A DNA stretch of 64,000 nucleotides. Origin: Beroe forskalii (lineage: Eukaryota; Ctenophora; Nuda; Beroida; Beroidae). Each line of letters starts with the position of its first letter. Position 1 is the stretch's first letter. The stretch lies in the NCBI GenBank assembly GCA_011033025.1, contig WFMF01000027.1, forward strand, positions 806,001 to 870,000, given 5' to 3'. The notes beneath the pieces were generated by a model that saw only the letters and a list, made by a program, of their open reading frames with translations, was not told where the DNA came from and made no database searches. A program made the translations under genes and the position numbers. Of the stretch, positions 36,296 to 47,860 are shown one piece after another.

Positions 36296-37046
36296 GATGG
36301 GTGGCGGGCCAAAAGCGATGCGCCTCACTTCCTCTCTGTTGATACGTCTCAGTCTTCGGGTCTCGACCGGGATGAATGTTATAGTCACCTTTCCCTCTGA
36401 GTTCTTCGTAACAATCGGTCGCCTACCTTCCCCAATCCCCATGGAAGGTTAGTTCCGGGAGGTTATCCTCCAGGGTGGGAGGATTCTGTGTCTCCAGTCG
36501 TGGCACCTCTACCTCCAGGGTGGGAGGATTCTGTGTCTCCAGTCGTGGCACCTCTACCTCCAGGGTGGGAGGATTCTGTGTCTCCAGTCGTGGCACCTCT
36601 ACCCCCAGGGTGGGAGGGATTCTGTGTCTCCAGTCAGTGGCACCTCTACCTCCAGGGTGGGAGGATTCTGTGTCTCCAGTCGTGGCACCTCTACCTCCAG
36701 GGTGGGAGGATTCTGTGTCTCCAGTCGTGGCACCTCTACCTCCAGGGTGGGAGGATTCTGTGTCTCCAGTCGTGGCACCTCTACACCTCCAGGGTGGGAG
36801 GATTCTGTGTCTCAGTCGTGGCACTCTACCTCCAGGGTGGGAGGATTCTGTGTCTCCAGTCGTGGCACCTCTACCTCCAGGGGTGGGAGGATTCTGTGTC
36901 TCCAGTCGTGGCACCTCTACCTCCAGGGTGGGAGGATTCTGTGTCTCCAGTCGTGGCACCTCTACCTCCAGGGTGGGAGGATTCTGTGTCTCCAGTCGTG
37001 GCACCTCTACCCCCAGGGTGGGAGGATTCTGTGTCTCCAGTCGCAT
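36296..37046 (-). pseudogene. Second copy of the 45-bp VNTR gene, frame-disrupted
   Basis: 36,300-36,480 encodes on the minus strand the same unique tail as 25,190-25,370 (EGKVTITFIPVETRRLRRIN, EEVRRIAFGPPPIH). 36,470-37,041 holds about twelve 45-bp units. Unlike the first copy, several units have 1-2 base indels (for example GGGAGGGATT near 36,614, CAGTCAGTGG near 36,637, ACACCTCC near 36,783), and the junction CCCCAATCCCC near 36,430 shifts the frame between repeat and tail. Orientation is the same as the first copy, so this is a dispersed repeat, not part of the palindrome. Confidence 0.5.
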
Positions 37047-37124
37047 TTCCCGTCTTTATTCGCAGTGCCCGAGCCTTTTGGTCGTGAGTCGTTGCTACTC
37101 CCAAGCGTTGTGTATCCTTAATTA

Positions 37125-37430
37125 AGCATTTAAAGGTGTATTTGTGAGTTTGTTAGAGAGTTCTGTTCTTGAAGTCTTTCGTTAATAATGATGAACGTTA
37201 AATAATGATTTAAGTTAAGAAACCATGTGCAACTCCCAACCTAGTTAATTATAAGTATCTGCTGCGTTAATTGTGCTCTAGCAACTCAATTAAGGAATTT
37301 TTATTACTATATTTTCCTCCTCCACTTCACGCTGATGATGAGGTAGCCGGTAGGTATCTTCCGCTGAAATCCTTTCGTTTTCCATATTTATTTTGTTGAA
37401 TTGGGCGAGATATGTCACGTGTTTTCTAGG
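37125..37430. other. Spacer, no gene seen
   Basis: AT-rich sequence between the VNTR and the CGACATT array. No credible gene. Confidence 0.3.
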
Positions 37431-37432
37431 AA

Positions 37433-37558
37433 AGTGCGACATTTGACCCCCCGACACTTGACCCCCCGACATTACATCCCCCGACATTACATCCCCCGAC
37501 ACTTGACCCCCCGACATTACATCCCCCGACATTACATCCCCCGACACTTGACCCCCTG
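37433..37558. repeat. 16-bp array CGACATTACATCCCCC / CGACACTTGACCCCCC
   Basis: Seven or eight units alternating between ...TTACATCCCCC and ...CTTGACCCCCC, starting GTGCGACATTTGACCCCCC. Complementary units lie at 38,337-38,374, 38,425-38,464 and 38,525-38,605, so the arrays bracket the MULE transposase relic like inverted terminal repeats. Confidence 0.8.
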
Positions 37559-37559
37559 T

Positions 37560-38194
37560 AGTTACTAAAAATGTGATAGACATGATTTGGATATTGCAAT
37601 AATGTTATAGAAGGTCTGGAGAAGTTCCGGTGGAGGTTCTGGATCCTGTCGTTCCTCCTTTTCTCCAGGGCAGATGACTTGAACACGTCTCCTCTGGTAA
37701 CGCGGAACATCTTGGCTCTGGAGAGGTTCTGCTGCGTCTGGAGAATCTTTAGGAGGGTCCAGATGGAGGGGTGGTGGCAAGACAGCAGGGAGTTGAAGGA
37801 GTGGTTAAAGTACTCCAGGGCGTTGGTGGTGCGGGCAGATCCAGCCGAAGCTCTGTCACGGACGTTCCACATGTGGAGAGGGAAGGGAAGATTGGGGGAA
37901 GTCGTCGTCCTCCAGCTGGAAGTCCGATCTAGGTCCTCTAGCCACGAGATCCGCAACAGGAAGGAAGGCCAGTGCCGCCAGCTTCTTCACTGTGAGCTTG
38001 AAGTCGTCGTCCTACTGGTGCTTCCTCATCAGGCCATGCTCCTTAACCAGCCGCTTGCACAAGTGGAAGAAGATACCTTCTGCTCCAATCCCAGGAAACA
38101 CTTCCAGAACAGCCTGAAAAGCACCTTGCTCATAGTCCGACAGAAAGGCCTCGAACAACCATTGATGACTAGAAACATCTACCCATGATTTCAA
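37560..38194 (-). pseudogene. Mutator-like (MULE) transposase relic
   Basis: MULE transposases cut and paste DNA with a DDE domain. From 38,194 downward the text reads FLSDYEQGAFQAVLEVFPG then EGIFFHLCKRLVKEHGL, matching the conserved (S/T)D.E.....A....FP....GC.FH....L.....GL block that includes a catalytic Asp. It continues with VKKLAALAFLPVADLV and, in another frame, WNVRDRASAGSARTTNALE, FNHSFNSL and HHPSIWTLLKILQTQQ, matching the R(T/S)NN..E......F......HP..W.......Q C-terminal block. At least one frameshift (near 37,960) separates the parts. The N-terminal half and zinc finger are missing. The flanking 16-bp arrays may be its terminal repeats. Confidence 0.65.
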
Positions 38195-38610
38195 CTACCT
38201 GAAAAGGTGCATATACGATTCCTTGCGTTTATTTGGTAGCAGAGGGTTCATGTTGCTTGACTCTACGTCTCAACTCAGTCGATGGTGCGACACCTGAACC
38301 CCCGTTCCCAAGCACAGTTGCATGGGAGTTTACTGTGCCTATAGAGGGGATGTGATGTCGGGGGGTCAAATGTCGCACTTACACACCTTGGTCAAGCCGC
38401 GGACCAGTGCGTTTGATCTATGTTTATTCATCGGGGGATGTATTGTGGGGGGGTCAAATGTCGCAGCAATCGTCGAACTGCGACGTTTGACCCCCCGCTT
38501 TCCTCTTTAGATTTACATTACTGTAGTAGGGGGTGAAGTGTCGGGGGATGTAGTGTCGGGGGATGTAATGTCGGGGGATGTAATGTCGGAGGGTCAAGTC
38601 TGCCGTCAAT
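38195..38610. repeat. Right-side CGACATT/GGGGATGTAATGTCG arrays
   Basis: Contains GGGGGGTCAAATGTCGCAC (38,356-38,374), GGGGGGTCAAATGTCGCAG (38,446-38,464) and GGGGGATGTAATGTCG repeats (38,525-38,605): inverted counterparts of the array at 37,433-37,558. A single forward unit is at 38,478-38,496. No clear target duplication. Confidence 0.65.
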
Positions 38611-40730
38611 TCACAAAAGGGCTTTATCGACATTTTTGAAGATTTTGATTTTTTCATTGAAAAGTTGTCAGACTGGTCTGAACTATCACCGGACGAAGTT
38701 AAATGGCTCTATCAACTTCCACGACCAAGTTTCTGTGGGTCATTTTCAAGGTAAATTGACAAAATGGCTGACAAAAGGGTTTTATCGAATTTTTGTATTT
38801 TTAATCCTCGATATATTGAACAATATGTGGCCCCAGGTAATGAAACTTAGTCTATGCTTTCTGGGGCCCCAGTTTTACCTAGGAACAAATTTTCAAGCAT
38901 ATAGAGTACACACTTCGATATTTGGAGGCTATTTGTCGATAAAGCCTTTTTGGGCAAATCCCTAAAAAGGGCTTTAAGTGTGGGGATGTAGCAGATTCAA
39001 GCTCCTTAGCATTCTAAGTTATATGTCTATTAACATGTTGAATATAAATTTCGACCTTAGAAATATTTTAAGCCCAAATTTGGGTCTCTAAGAAATTCAT
39101 GGGCCGAAGTAAAGCCTTATTTTCGGCCCCAAAAATGGTTTTTGGCCAATAACTTTTCTCAGGAGCATTTTAAACTATATGTTTATTCGCAAGTCACAAA
39201 TAAACTTGGCAATTCCGCTTCGTTTGAGCCCAAAACTAAGTCTCTACGACCTTCCTGAGCCGAGATATGATTTTTGGCCCATGAATCAGCTTTGGGACGG
39301 TGAGTCAGTTTTTGGCCGATAACGTCTTTCTTGACCACTTTAAACTATGAGTTTATTAAGAAGTCGTTAGTCGTATATAAATGTGATAATTGCACGCTGC
39401 CGCTGTGTATATTTAAAGTGGGAGCCGCTCAATCTTCTCATAAAGTTCTGGGGCAAACACATAGTGGAAGCATTCCGCATTATAACACATAGTAGGTCGG
39501 CAGGTCGTTGTGCTTTGCTAGCTCACTCGGCGCCGCATTCGCGGCGCCTCCCTCGCATAAAACAGGGGCTGGTGGAACCCATAAAGCTTTGGGGGAGGTA
39601 AATGGGCGATCCGGAGCCGAGGGTTTCATAAAAACGAAAATTACCCATTTTACCCGTTTTTTACCCGTTTCCGGTAAATCCAATTGAGATGGGTCAAAAA
39701 TTTCAACGGCATTCGACTCAGCGTTCAAAAATACATAAGAAACATCTTGGTTTTTGGCAAAAATTTTTCTTTTTGCCAAAAAATTTTTGGCCCTATTTTG
39801 CCAGCACCGATACTTTGTTTTTGGCGGCCTATGGTTCCCAAAACGCCATAGATGAGGTCGGCCAGAGATGCAAAACCACCAAATTTAACCTAGAAACACT
39901 CACCACCTCGGATACTCGCGATCGAGCCACTTTCCATAACCCACCCAACCCCAAACCCCTCAGGGGACCACGCCCAAAAGGGCATCTCGACGTTTGTGCA
40001 TTTTTGATTTCCGAAAAAGCACGAATTTTCAAGTACAGGTGACTTTGCGTGAAAAATCTAAAACTTTCAGGGTATATGTATTTTTTCGCGTAGAAAACGA
40101 TCCCGCCCATGATAATTCACCAAACTCGAAAAATAATTAGTTATTCAAAAACTTAATTGTGACAATAGTGAAACTTTTTGGCAACTTTGGAAAATTCCCA
40201 CGGTCGCATCTTTTGAGATTGGGGGCCGAAATTTTGCATGGATTACATTTGAAAGATATAAATTTGATAACAACGGGTCCTGAACAAATTGGTTATGATT
40301 TTATTACAGCAAGTCTGTTATAACGTGTCATTTAAGCACTTTTGTCAGAACACAACATTTGAGGAAAATCTGAGAAACATTATAGACAAAGTACCGTGAT
40401 ATTAATTAGGTGTCGACCACCTATTTTTAGGGCGTGTTTTCGATTACCAATGGTTTGAACAAGCCAGTACAATCACCGTCTCTGATAAAGCATATGCAGG
40501 CTCCAATAAAGCCATTTTCTGTGAAAAAAATCTAAGAAATTGCTTGTTTGGAGCACTTCCATTTGTCGCAGGTCCATGAAATTTTGTCAGAACATTAAAA
40601 ACGGCCTCAAAATTCCTAGGAACCCATTCAAACAAAAATTTATTGTCTGAAAAAATCGCCAGGTCAATTACAAGTTTGGAAAATTCAAACGTTATTTACT
40701 CAAAATGAACCTAAGTGCAATAAAGCCCTT
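38611..40730. other. Noncoding stretch with TIR-like fragments
   Basis: 39,040-39,400 is related to the long inverted repeat at 11,025-11,867 (TTTGAGCCCAAAAC, TCTACGACCTTCCT). 39,620-39,800 holds TTTACCCGTTTTTTACCCG and AAAATTTTT runs. Small open frames of 70-117 codons show no known domain. Nothing mirrors this in the left arm. Confidence 0.4.
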
Positions 40731-41069
40731 GTGTCAGATCACGGCAGAAGTGTCCCTTTACCTTTTCTAGTGACATTAATGACGATCTCAACTCTCACGG
40801 GGCGTCACGGCCTGATTTGTAAAGCTAAAACTATTCAGCACCATGCAAGATTGCGAGATTTTCCATTTGCCATCCGGTGTTTTTATGGAAAGCAAAATAT
40901 TTCAAAGACTCCCACGTCGGATCTCGTGGACGAGCCAAGCTCTGCAAATGCAGCAAAGCGTTTTGTTGAACTAGACGTTTACCGGATGCCTGTATTTTTC
41001 AAAACAATGTTATTTCAGGCAATCAGAAATATGTGTGTGAGACACGCTGTAAATTATTTAGGTATTTAA
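40731..41069 (+). pseudogene. Unrecognised repeated exon-like block
   Basis: A 112-codon plus-strand frame whose last third (DLVDEPSSANAAKRFVELDV, then MLFQAIRNMCVRHAVNY) recurs in diverged form at 44,800-44,960 and, inverted, at 16,690-16,850. Three loci with similar peptide phrases suggest descent from a coding exon, but stops and shifts occur in the other copies. No family recognised. Confidence 0.25.
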
Positions 41070-42240
41070 TTTCTGACGAGGTAATTGAGTAATTGTCCGT
41101 CTATTAAAAATAGGTTAAATGGAAGAAGTGATAGATCTGTCTAAACCCTACGTGGGAAATTTCTTAATCGTAGGCTGCTGGCAGAGAGCAGTTGGATCCT
41201 CTTCCGGGGTGTCAGGAAGGGTTTGAGGGCGGCTATAAGTTAGTGAGTACGGAGGAAAAGCACCAAAAGGGGGCGCAGGGGTGGCTGAGGTAAACCAGAT
41301 GGTATGGAGGCGTTAGTAGGCGTGGTAGGGTGTCTTGGGGTTAAAACCCTCTCCTCCGTTATCCTACTGTTCTAATATAAAATAAATATCTTTTTGAGGT
41401 GAGCTTCAATTCCTGGACTACACATTCCCATCCAGGAATAGCTCCTACTTTGAAGGATTCTGTTGAAATGACACTGATGTCTCAAGAGGTTACCACTTAC
41501 CTTGTTGTCTGTGGAAAACTTCAGGGACTGATTCTGAGCATCGTTTGTGGGGAAACTTTTTTCTTCTGGTAATATCGGATGAACAGTCAAAGTTGGCTAA
41601 CCAGTTTCTGACAGATGCACTTCCTCGTCCAAATTTGTGTGATAGGGTGGCCGGTGGAACTGTAAAGGGGGCCCTAAGATTAAAACCACTTCTCCGTCAC
41701 CCCTCTAATCTTACTATGAACTTGAAGTATCTTATAGTGATAACAAAAGCTTCTACAAAGCTTGGTACTAAACTTTCCTGTAATAGGAAACAGCAGATTT
41801 CTATATCTAAAAGTTAAAAGAATTTATATTGAAATTAAAACCTTAATAATTGTTGTACTCCTGACTTTGTGAAAGACCTTTCTCCCATTTCCTGAAGTTA
41901 TTTGGAGTCCAACAGCTTCTTCTTGAACTGGTTTTCAACTTAAGTGAGAAAAGTATCAGCTGTTATGAATGTGTGGCCTGTTTCAAAATATATCAGTGTC
42001 AGAGAAAAAAAAGCGCCGGGTGTCTGCTTAAACACAAGCCAGAGTGGTGAAGAGTGTCCAGTTCATATTTTGGCCACAAAACTAAAAGATTAAATCATTA
42101 CATCAGTAATATTCAGTACTCTATGAAATGCACTGGATATTATTTCCTCTTCTCGACCCATGGCAATGAATCCCTAGTACCATAAGATGCCAGCTTATGG
42201 TTTTCCACCCTTACCGAATTCAGAAGAGGTTTCGTTGTAG
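41070..42240. other. Inner end of the right arm
   Basis: 41,490-41,830 matches 20,280-20,830 inverted, and this is where the symmetry of the palindrome stops. 41,165-41,370 is G-rich with no left-arm counterpart that I found. No gene. Confidence 0.5.
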
Positions 42241-42854
42241 CTACAGTAAAAATAAAGTTTGAAACTATCTTTCTCACGTCGCTCAGCCTTATGAAGTATG
42301 CTTCTGAATGTGATAATAAAAGCTTCTGGAAAGCTTACAATTTAACTTTACTGTGATAGAAAACCACAGTTTTCTATATTTAAAAATTTCTAGATTTATT
42401 GTATTTTATTGTTGTACTACTGATTTGCTGAAGGACCTTCCTCTCATTTCTTGAAGTTACATGATTGCTTTTGAAGTCCCACCACTTTTGCAACATTCCT
42501 TATGCATGCGGGGTACATCATTGCGTTTCTTCTTGAACTGTTTTCTCACATCGCTCAGCCTTCTTCAGTATTCTCCTCTCCACTCTTACCTTCCCTACTC
42601 TCTTATAGTCCCAGTCTTCAAACCTCCTCCATTTTCCATCTTTAAGGGCACGTTTTATCGATGTCAATTCTTTCTCTCCCCTCGTTAGCTTATGTTACTG
42701 CACTAGGCGGGGGTTTTTACTTGATATGATAGTGGGTATAATATCGGAGTTTACTGTTAATTTCTTGTAACTTTGACCGTTTTCGAAACATTACTATGTT
42801 TGTTTTGAGCATATCAGGGGCTGAAGCAGTTTGAGCAGCTTCTGGTACTGTTAT

Positions 42855-43345
42855 TTATTGTTGATGAGGATTGAGGACCTTATGAGGATTGAGCGCCTTA
42901 TCCTCATTCGGAAATTCCAGCCACGCACGAGTTAATATGCAGTGTGCCGCCCCATCTCTCTTCCTGGCTTCGAGCCTCAGCTGGGTCAGGGCTTCATTTG
43001 TTTTGGCTTTGAGGAAGAGTTTATTCTGTTTTGACCCCACATGGTAGCGGGGGGCCTGGTGATGGAGACATCTTCTAGGTCAACGATGTGCCCTATTGCA
43101 GACGATACCAGTTTCTCCAGAGCCTGCTTGTCAGATAGGTGGGATGTTGGGCATTGCTGCATATTCTGAGTGAAAATTCCAAGTGTGGCTCAGGGTCTGG
43201 TATCCTGTACGCTGTCTACCCTGGCACTGCGTTCATTAACCCCTTCAGAATCGCAGACCCTGTTTCATGATCCGCTACAGTTAACTTTATCAATCTGCTG
43301 CGATTGTCGTTGGAGACGTTCTCTATCCGTAAGTTGAGGGGGTCC
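42855..43345 (-). pseudogene. Unrecognised gene fragment, right-arm copy
   Basis: Inverse of the exon at 18,099-18,593. The end of the frame (KQNKLFLKAKTNEALTQLRL to the stop at 42,855) is open. The beginning is broken at the G/C run (six G at 43,049-43,054 against eleven C in copy 1) and by other changes. Its upstream intron is inverted in place (43,360-43,535). Confidence 0.5.
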
Positions 43346-43359
43346 TGAAATTTACCTAT

Positions 43360-43535
43360 TCCTGATTTCCCTTGATTACTCTATTGTTAAAAGGAAAAAA
43401 CATATCAACTAAAATCATCAAATCATTTATTACTAATCAATCCCCAAATTATCAATGATATAAACAAACCAGGTGCAATTTTCAGTTAGACCCCCACAAT
43501 CATAATACTTTCAGGACCCCCTCAACTTACGGATA
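43360..43535. repeat. In-place micro-inversion of ~175 bp
   Basis: Relative to the surrounding right-arm unit, which reads in minus sense, this segment reads in plus sense, matching 19,165-19,355. One border carries a lone AATTTACC word and the other abuts GGGTAAATT, the terminus of the foldback element that follows, so foldback ends bracket the inverted piece. Confidence 0.65.
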
Positions 43536-44066
43536 GGGTAAATTGAGCGATCCGTCGAGGCCAGTATCACGCCAGTATCACGCCAGTAGCGCGCCAGTAC
43601 CACGCCAGTATCACGCCAGTATCGCGCCAGTATCAGGCCTACCTCACGCCGTTATCGCGCCAGTATCACGCCAGTAGCGCGCCAGTAGCATGCCAGTAGC
43701 GCGCCAGTAGCACGCCAGTAGCACGCCAGTATCGCGCCAGTATCACGCCAGTAGCACGCTAGTAGCACGCCATTGTCACGCCAGTATCGCGCCAGTCGAA
43801 CCTAACTTTAAGCCAGGACGCCAGTAACACGCCAGTATATGATCTGATACTGGCGTGCTACTGGCGCGCTAAACTGGTCGACTGGCGCGATACTGGTGCG
43901 TGCTACTGGCGATACTGGCGCGCGATACTGGCGTGCTACTGGCGCGATTATTGCGTGAGGTAGGCCTGATACTGGCGCGATACTGGCATGGTACTGGCGT
44001 GGTACTGGCCTGATACTGGCGCGATACTGGCGTGATACTGGCCTCGACGGATCGCTCAATTTACCC
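43536..44066. mobile_element. 0.53-kb foldback element made of CGCCAGTATC decamers
   Basis: Starts GGGTAAATTGAGCGATCCG and ends with its complement. Both arms are ~10-bp units (CACGCCAGTA, CGCGCCAGTA) converging on a non-repeat centre near 43,800-43,850. Relatives are at 34,090-34,161 and 35,810-36,015. No open frame longer than repeat artefacts. Target duplication not identifiable because one flank is rearranged. Confidence 0.8.
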
Positions 44067-45090
44067 AGGAATAATACGCTTCTGAATGTGATAACAAAAG
44101 CTTCTGGAAAGCTTACAATTTAACTTTACTGTGATAGAAAACCGCAGTTTTCTATATTCAAAAATTTATAGATTTATTGTATTTTATTGTTGTACTACTG
44201 ATTTGGTGAAAGACCTTTCTTTCATTTCCTGAAGTTACTTGATTGCTTTTGAAGTCCCACCACTTTTGCAACATTCCTTATGCATGCGGGGTACATCATT
44301 GCGTTTCTTCTTGAACTGTTTTCTCACATCGCTCAGCCTTCTTCAGTATTCTCCTCTCCACTCTTACCTTCCCTACTCTCTTATAGTCCGATTCTTTAAG
44401 CCTCCTCCATTTTCCATCTTTAAGGGCACGTTTTATCGATGTCAATTCTTTCTCTCCCCTCGTTAGCTTATGTTACTGCACTAGGCGGGGGTTTTTACTT
44501 GATATGATAGTGGGTATAATATCGGAGTTTACTGTTAATTTCTTGTAACTTTGACCGTTTTCGAAACATTCTTATATTAGTTTCGATAATTATGGTCATT
44601 TGTCTGTAAACATGGTTTGTATAGAGTCTTCCATGGGAAAAACACTGAAAATTTCTTTGTCTTTTCTGGCACTGTTGTGCTCACTGCCTGCAGTGTGCTC
44701 CCTCAATGGCATGAATCGCTGATTGCAAGTTGAAGCAGCTTCTGGTACTGTTATTCATTGTTGATGAGGATTGAGGACCATCTTCCTGGACAGACTACAT
44801 CTTTAAGTTGGATCTTGTGGACGAGTCAATCTCTGCAAATACAGCAGAACGGGTCGTTGAAGTGGAAGATTGCCGGATGCCATTTTTCAAGAGCAGTTGG
44901 ATGTTATTTCCAGCAATCATTAATATTTGTATGAGATACGCTGTCAACTGTTTACGTTTAGGTATCTAACTTCTGACGAGTTAATTGCCTGTCTGCTATT
45001 GTTTTATGCTTACAAGTAGTTCTGATTCAGTTTTGTCCTGAGTCCTGGTATATCCTTATTTTCCACATTTAACGGGGTCCTTGTTCACGC
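44067..45090. other. Right-arm copy of the repeated gene-unit flanks
   Basis: Direct repeat of 42,295-42,800 (AGCTTCTGGAAAGCTTACAA through ATATCGGAGTTTACTGT) at 44,085-44,560, the mirror of the left-arm tandem units. 44,790-44,990 is the DLVDES-like block. A 75-codon frame appears in both repeats (42,461 and 44,239) through DNA identity. No functional gene. Confidence 0.5.
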
Positions 45091-45101
45091 TATATAATAT
45101 A

Positions 45102-46165
45102 CTAGAAGGCCCGTTGGGCCTTCTGGGTCACGGGACACCGGGCTCACAGGAAACCCGAGACTCGGAGCCTAAATTCCGCAGTAATTTTGAACAAAATTAA
45201 TGGCTCACAACGCAAATTTCATGAATGACATAAACAAACATTTTTAAACGTAGGTATATGAAATTGAAATGTGGTCAATTGCGTTTTCAAAGTTTGGAAA
45301 TTTCCACTGTGATTCCGAACACTAAGTAAGTCATTGATGCAATTTTTTGTTGCTCGGGGTAGGGGTGCAACGTAACAAAATTACGAAATATTAACATAGG
45401 CTTTGAAAGTGAAAAAATAGAGCAAATTTTACAATCATGCAAATTAACATCGAGGACACAGTGAATAATAAGAACTTATCATGATTTATTAAGAACATAT
45501 TTAAGTTTAGATTCGGAGGAAAGATGAGCCACAAATTTGAACCCAAGCTCATTGAAATTAAAATTGTCCGCATTTTTATCTGTTTAAAACCCACTTCTTA
45601 CGTAAGTAAATACGAATGCCTCCGTCCGTCAAATTTTCGCAACAAACCATCGAATTTCTTTCTTGAAAAAATATCGCTTATTTTCACAATTAACAATGGA
45701 ACAAATTGTTCTACTCTTTTCTCCTAAGCTCCTACAACAGTGATAAGAGTTGATAGTCTTCTGTCAAAAACTCTTTACCGAACTCGAAAATTCCATTGGG
45801 AACGTTAATTATGAATTTCAACAGTGGAAACGTTTCCAAAATACACAATAACGAAATGGCAGATTCTTCGTTAAAATGCACGTGCAGTTTTGCGCGCGCT
45901 AGCACATGTATCCATAGCAACGCGCGCAACTGGTGAATCAAACCTATAAATCGATCTTGTTTTTCGCGACCCCATTTTCCACCTTTGAGCATTAATTACA
46001 GAAAATCTAAAGCCTTTACGCAAAAAAGAAGAATGTAGCAATACGAAGACACCTTTTCCCTACCACCCTGCAAAAAATCGCGGGTTTTCAACTCCTAGTG
46101 TGTCGGATTTTCTGGGAGAGCGAAAGCTCCTACCTTGAACTACCTCTCTCGATTATAATAATAGA
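45102..46165 (-). mobile_element. 1.06-kb non-autonomous Helitron
   Basis: On the minus strand it starts TCTATTATTATAATCG and ends with a 17-nt hairpin AAGGCCCAACGGGCCTT directly followed by CTAG. It sits between a host A (46,166) and a host T (45,101), and the left arm has the empty A-T site (CTTCATATAGCG, minus sense, near 16,550). These are the defining Helitron features: 5' TC, 3' hairpin plus CTRR, A/T insertion, no target duplication. No Rep/helicase ORF. The internal 45,391-45,992 frames are short and unrecognised. Confidence 0.85.
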
Positions 46166-46252
46166 TGAAAGCTGAAGGGTGAAAAGACCCCCTGCGCGCA
46201 GGGGGGTCACAACAACTTAACCCCTCTTCCCAGTTACTGGATTACCCCACAG

Positions 46253-47212
<960 letters not shown>

Positions 47213-47417
47213 AGTTCCTAAGTTATTTGAGGGCTACTGGTGTTTATTGTCTGACGTCTGGGAGTCGCATGGCGTCTGGGACTCCTACAATTTGTACTGT
47301 TGGATTTTTATTTTATCAAGTTTATGGGAATTTATTTAAATCTTATATTTATCTGATAAAACGATTGCGTTGTTTACTTTACAATTACATTGTGTACATA
47401 CTTTTATATACGTGTTT

Positions 47418-47710
47418 GGGGCCATCCTTAAAGGACGTCCGCAAAATTTCGGCCATTCTAGACCCCTCCCTCCCCCCTTGTCCGCAAACGTCCGCATTCC
47501 AGAAACCCCTTCTAGTGAAATAGCCGTCAAATCGACCAAAATTTCCGTTAGCTGCGGACGTCCGCATTTGGCCGAACACCCCCTCCCCCTATGACCGCAA
47601 ACGTTGTCAGGCGTTGCCTGACCCCCTCGCGCGCGTCAGACAACGCAAACGTCCGCATTGGCCAGACTCCCCCTCCCCCCTCATTGCGGACGTCCTTTAT
47701 GGATGGCCCC
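47418..47710. mobile_element. 293-bp MITE with GGGGCCATCC ends and 3-bp duplication
   Basis: Ends GGGGCCATCC...GGATGGCCCC, with GGACGTCCGC subterminal repeats. The flank TTT is on both sides (47,415-47,417 and 47,711-47,713), and the left arm holds the empty word CGTGTTTAGCAACC near 10,058-10,071. It is itself the host of the 40-bp micro-MITE at 47,604-47,643. A truncated relative is at 15,145-15,272. Confidence 0.8.
47604..47643. mobile_element. 40-bp micro-MITE with perfect 8-bp target duplication
   Basis: The complete insert is forty bases: the TTGTCAGGCGTTGCCTGAC hairpin, a CCCCTCGCGCG middle and GTCAGACAA. It is bounded by CGCAAACG on both sides (47,596-47,603 and 47,644-47,651). The longer relatives at 10,504-10,600 and 48,400-48,471 share both ends, so this is an internally deleted but apparently transposed copy. 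Confidence 0.8.
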
Positions 47711-47860
47711 TTTAGCAACCAGGGCCCTGGTATGGTGTCCGAGAGTGGGCACAAAAACATTTTTTACTCGAAAAATTTAAGTCAAGAAATGAATCGAAAA
47801 AAATAATTCGATTCAAAATGAATTGGTTGGCAGATCACGCGCGCGCGCCTGCCAAAGGCG

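Noticed and set aside
37433-37558. Regular short repeats resembling a CRISPR array
   Set aside because: No unique spacers between units, eukaryotic context, and inverted counterparts downstream; it is a satellite arm of a transposon.
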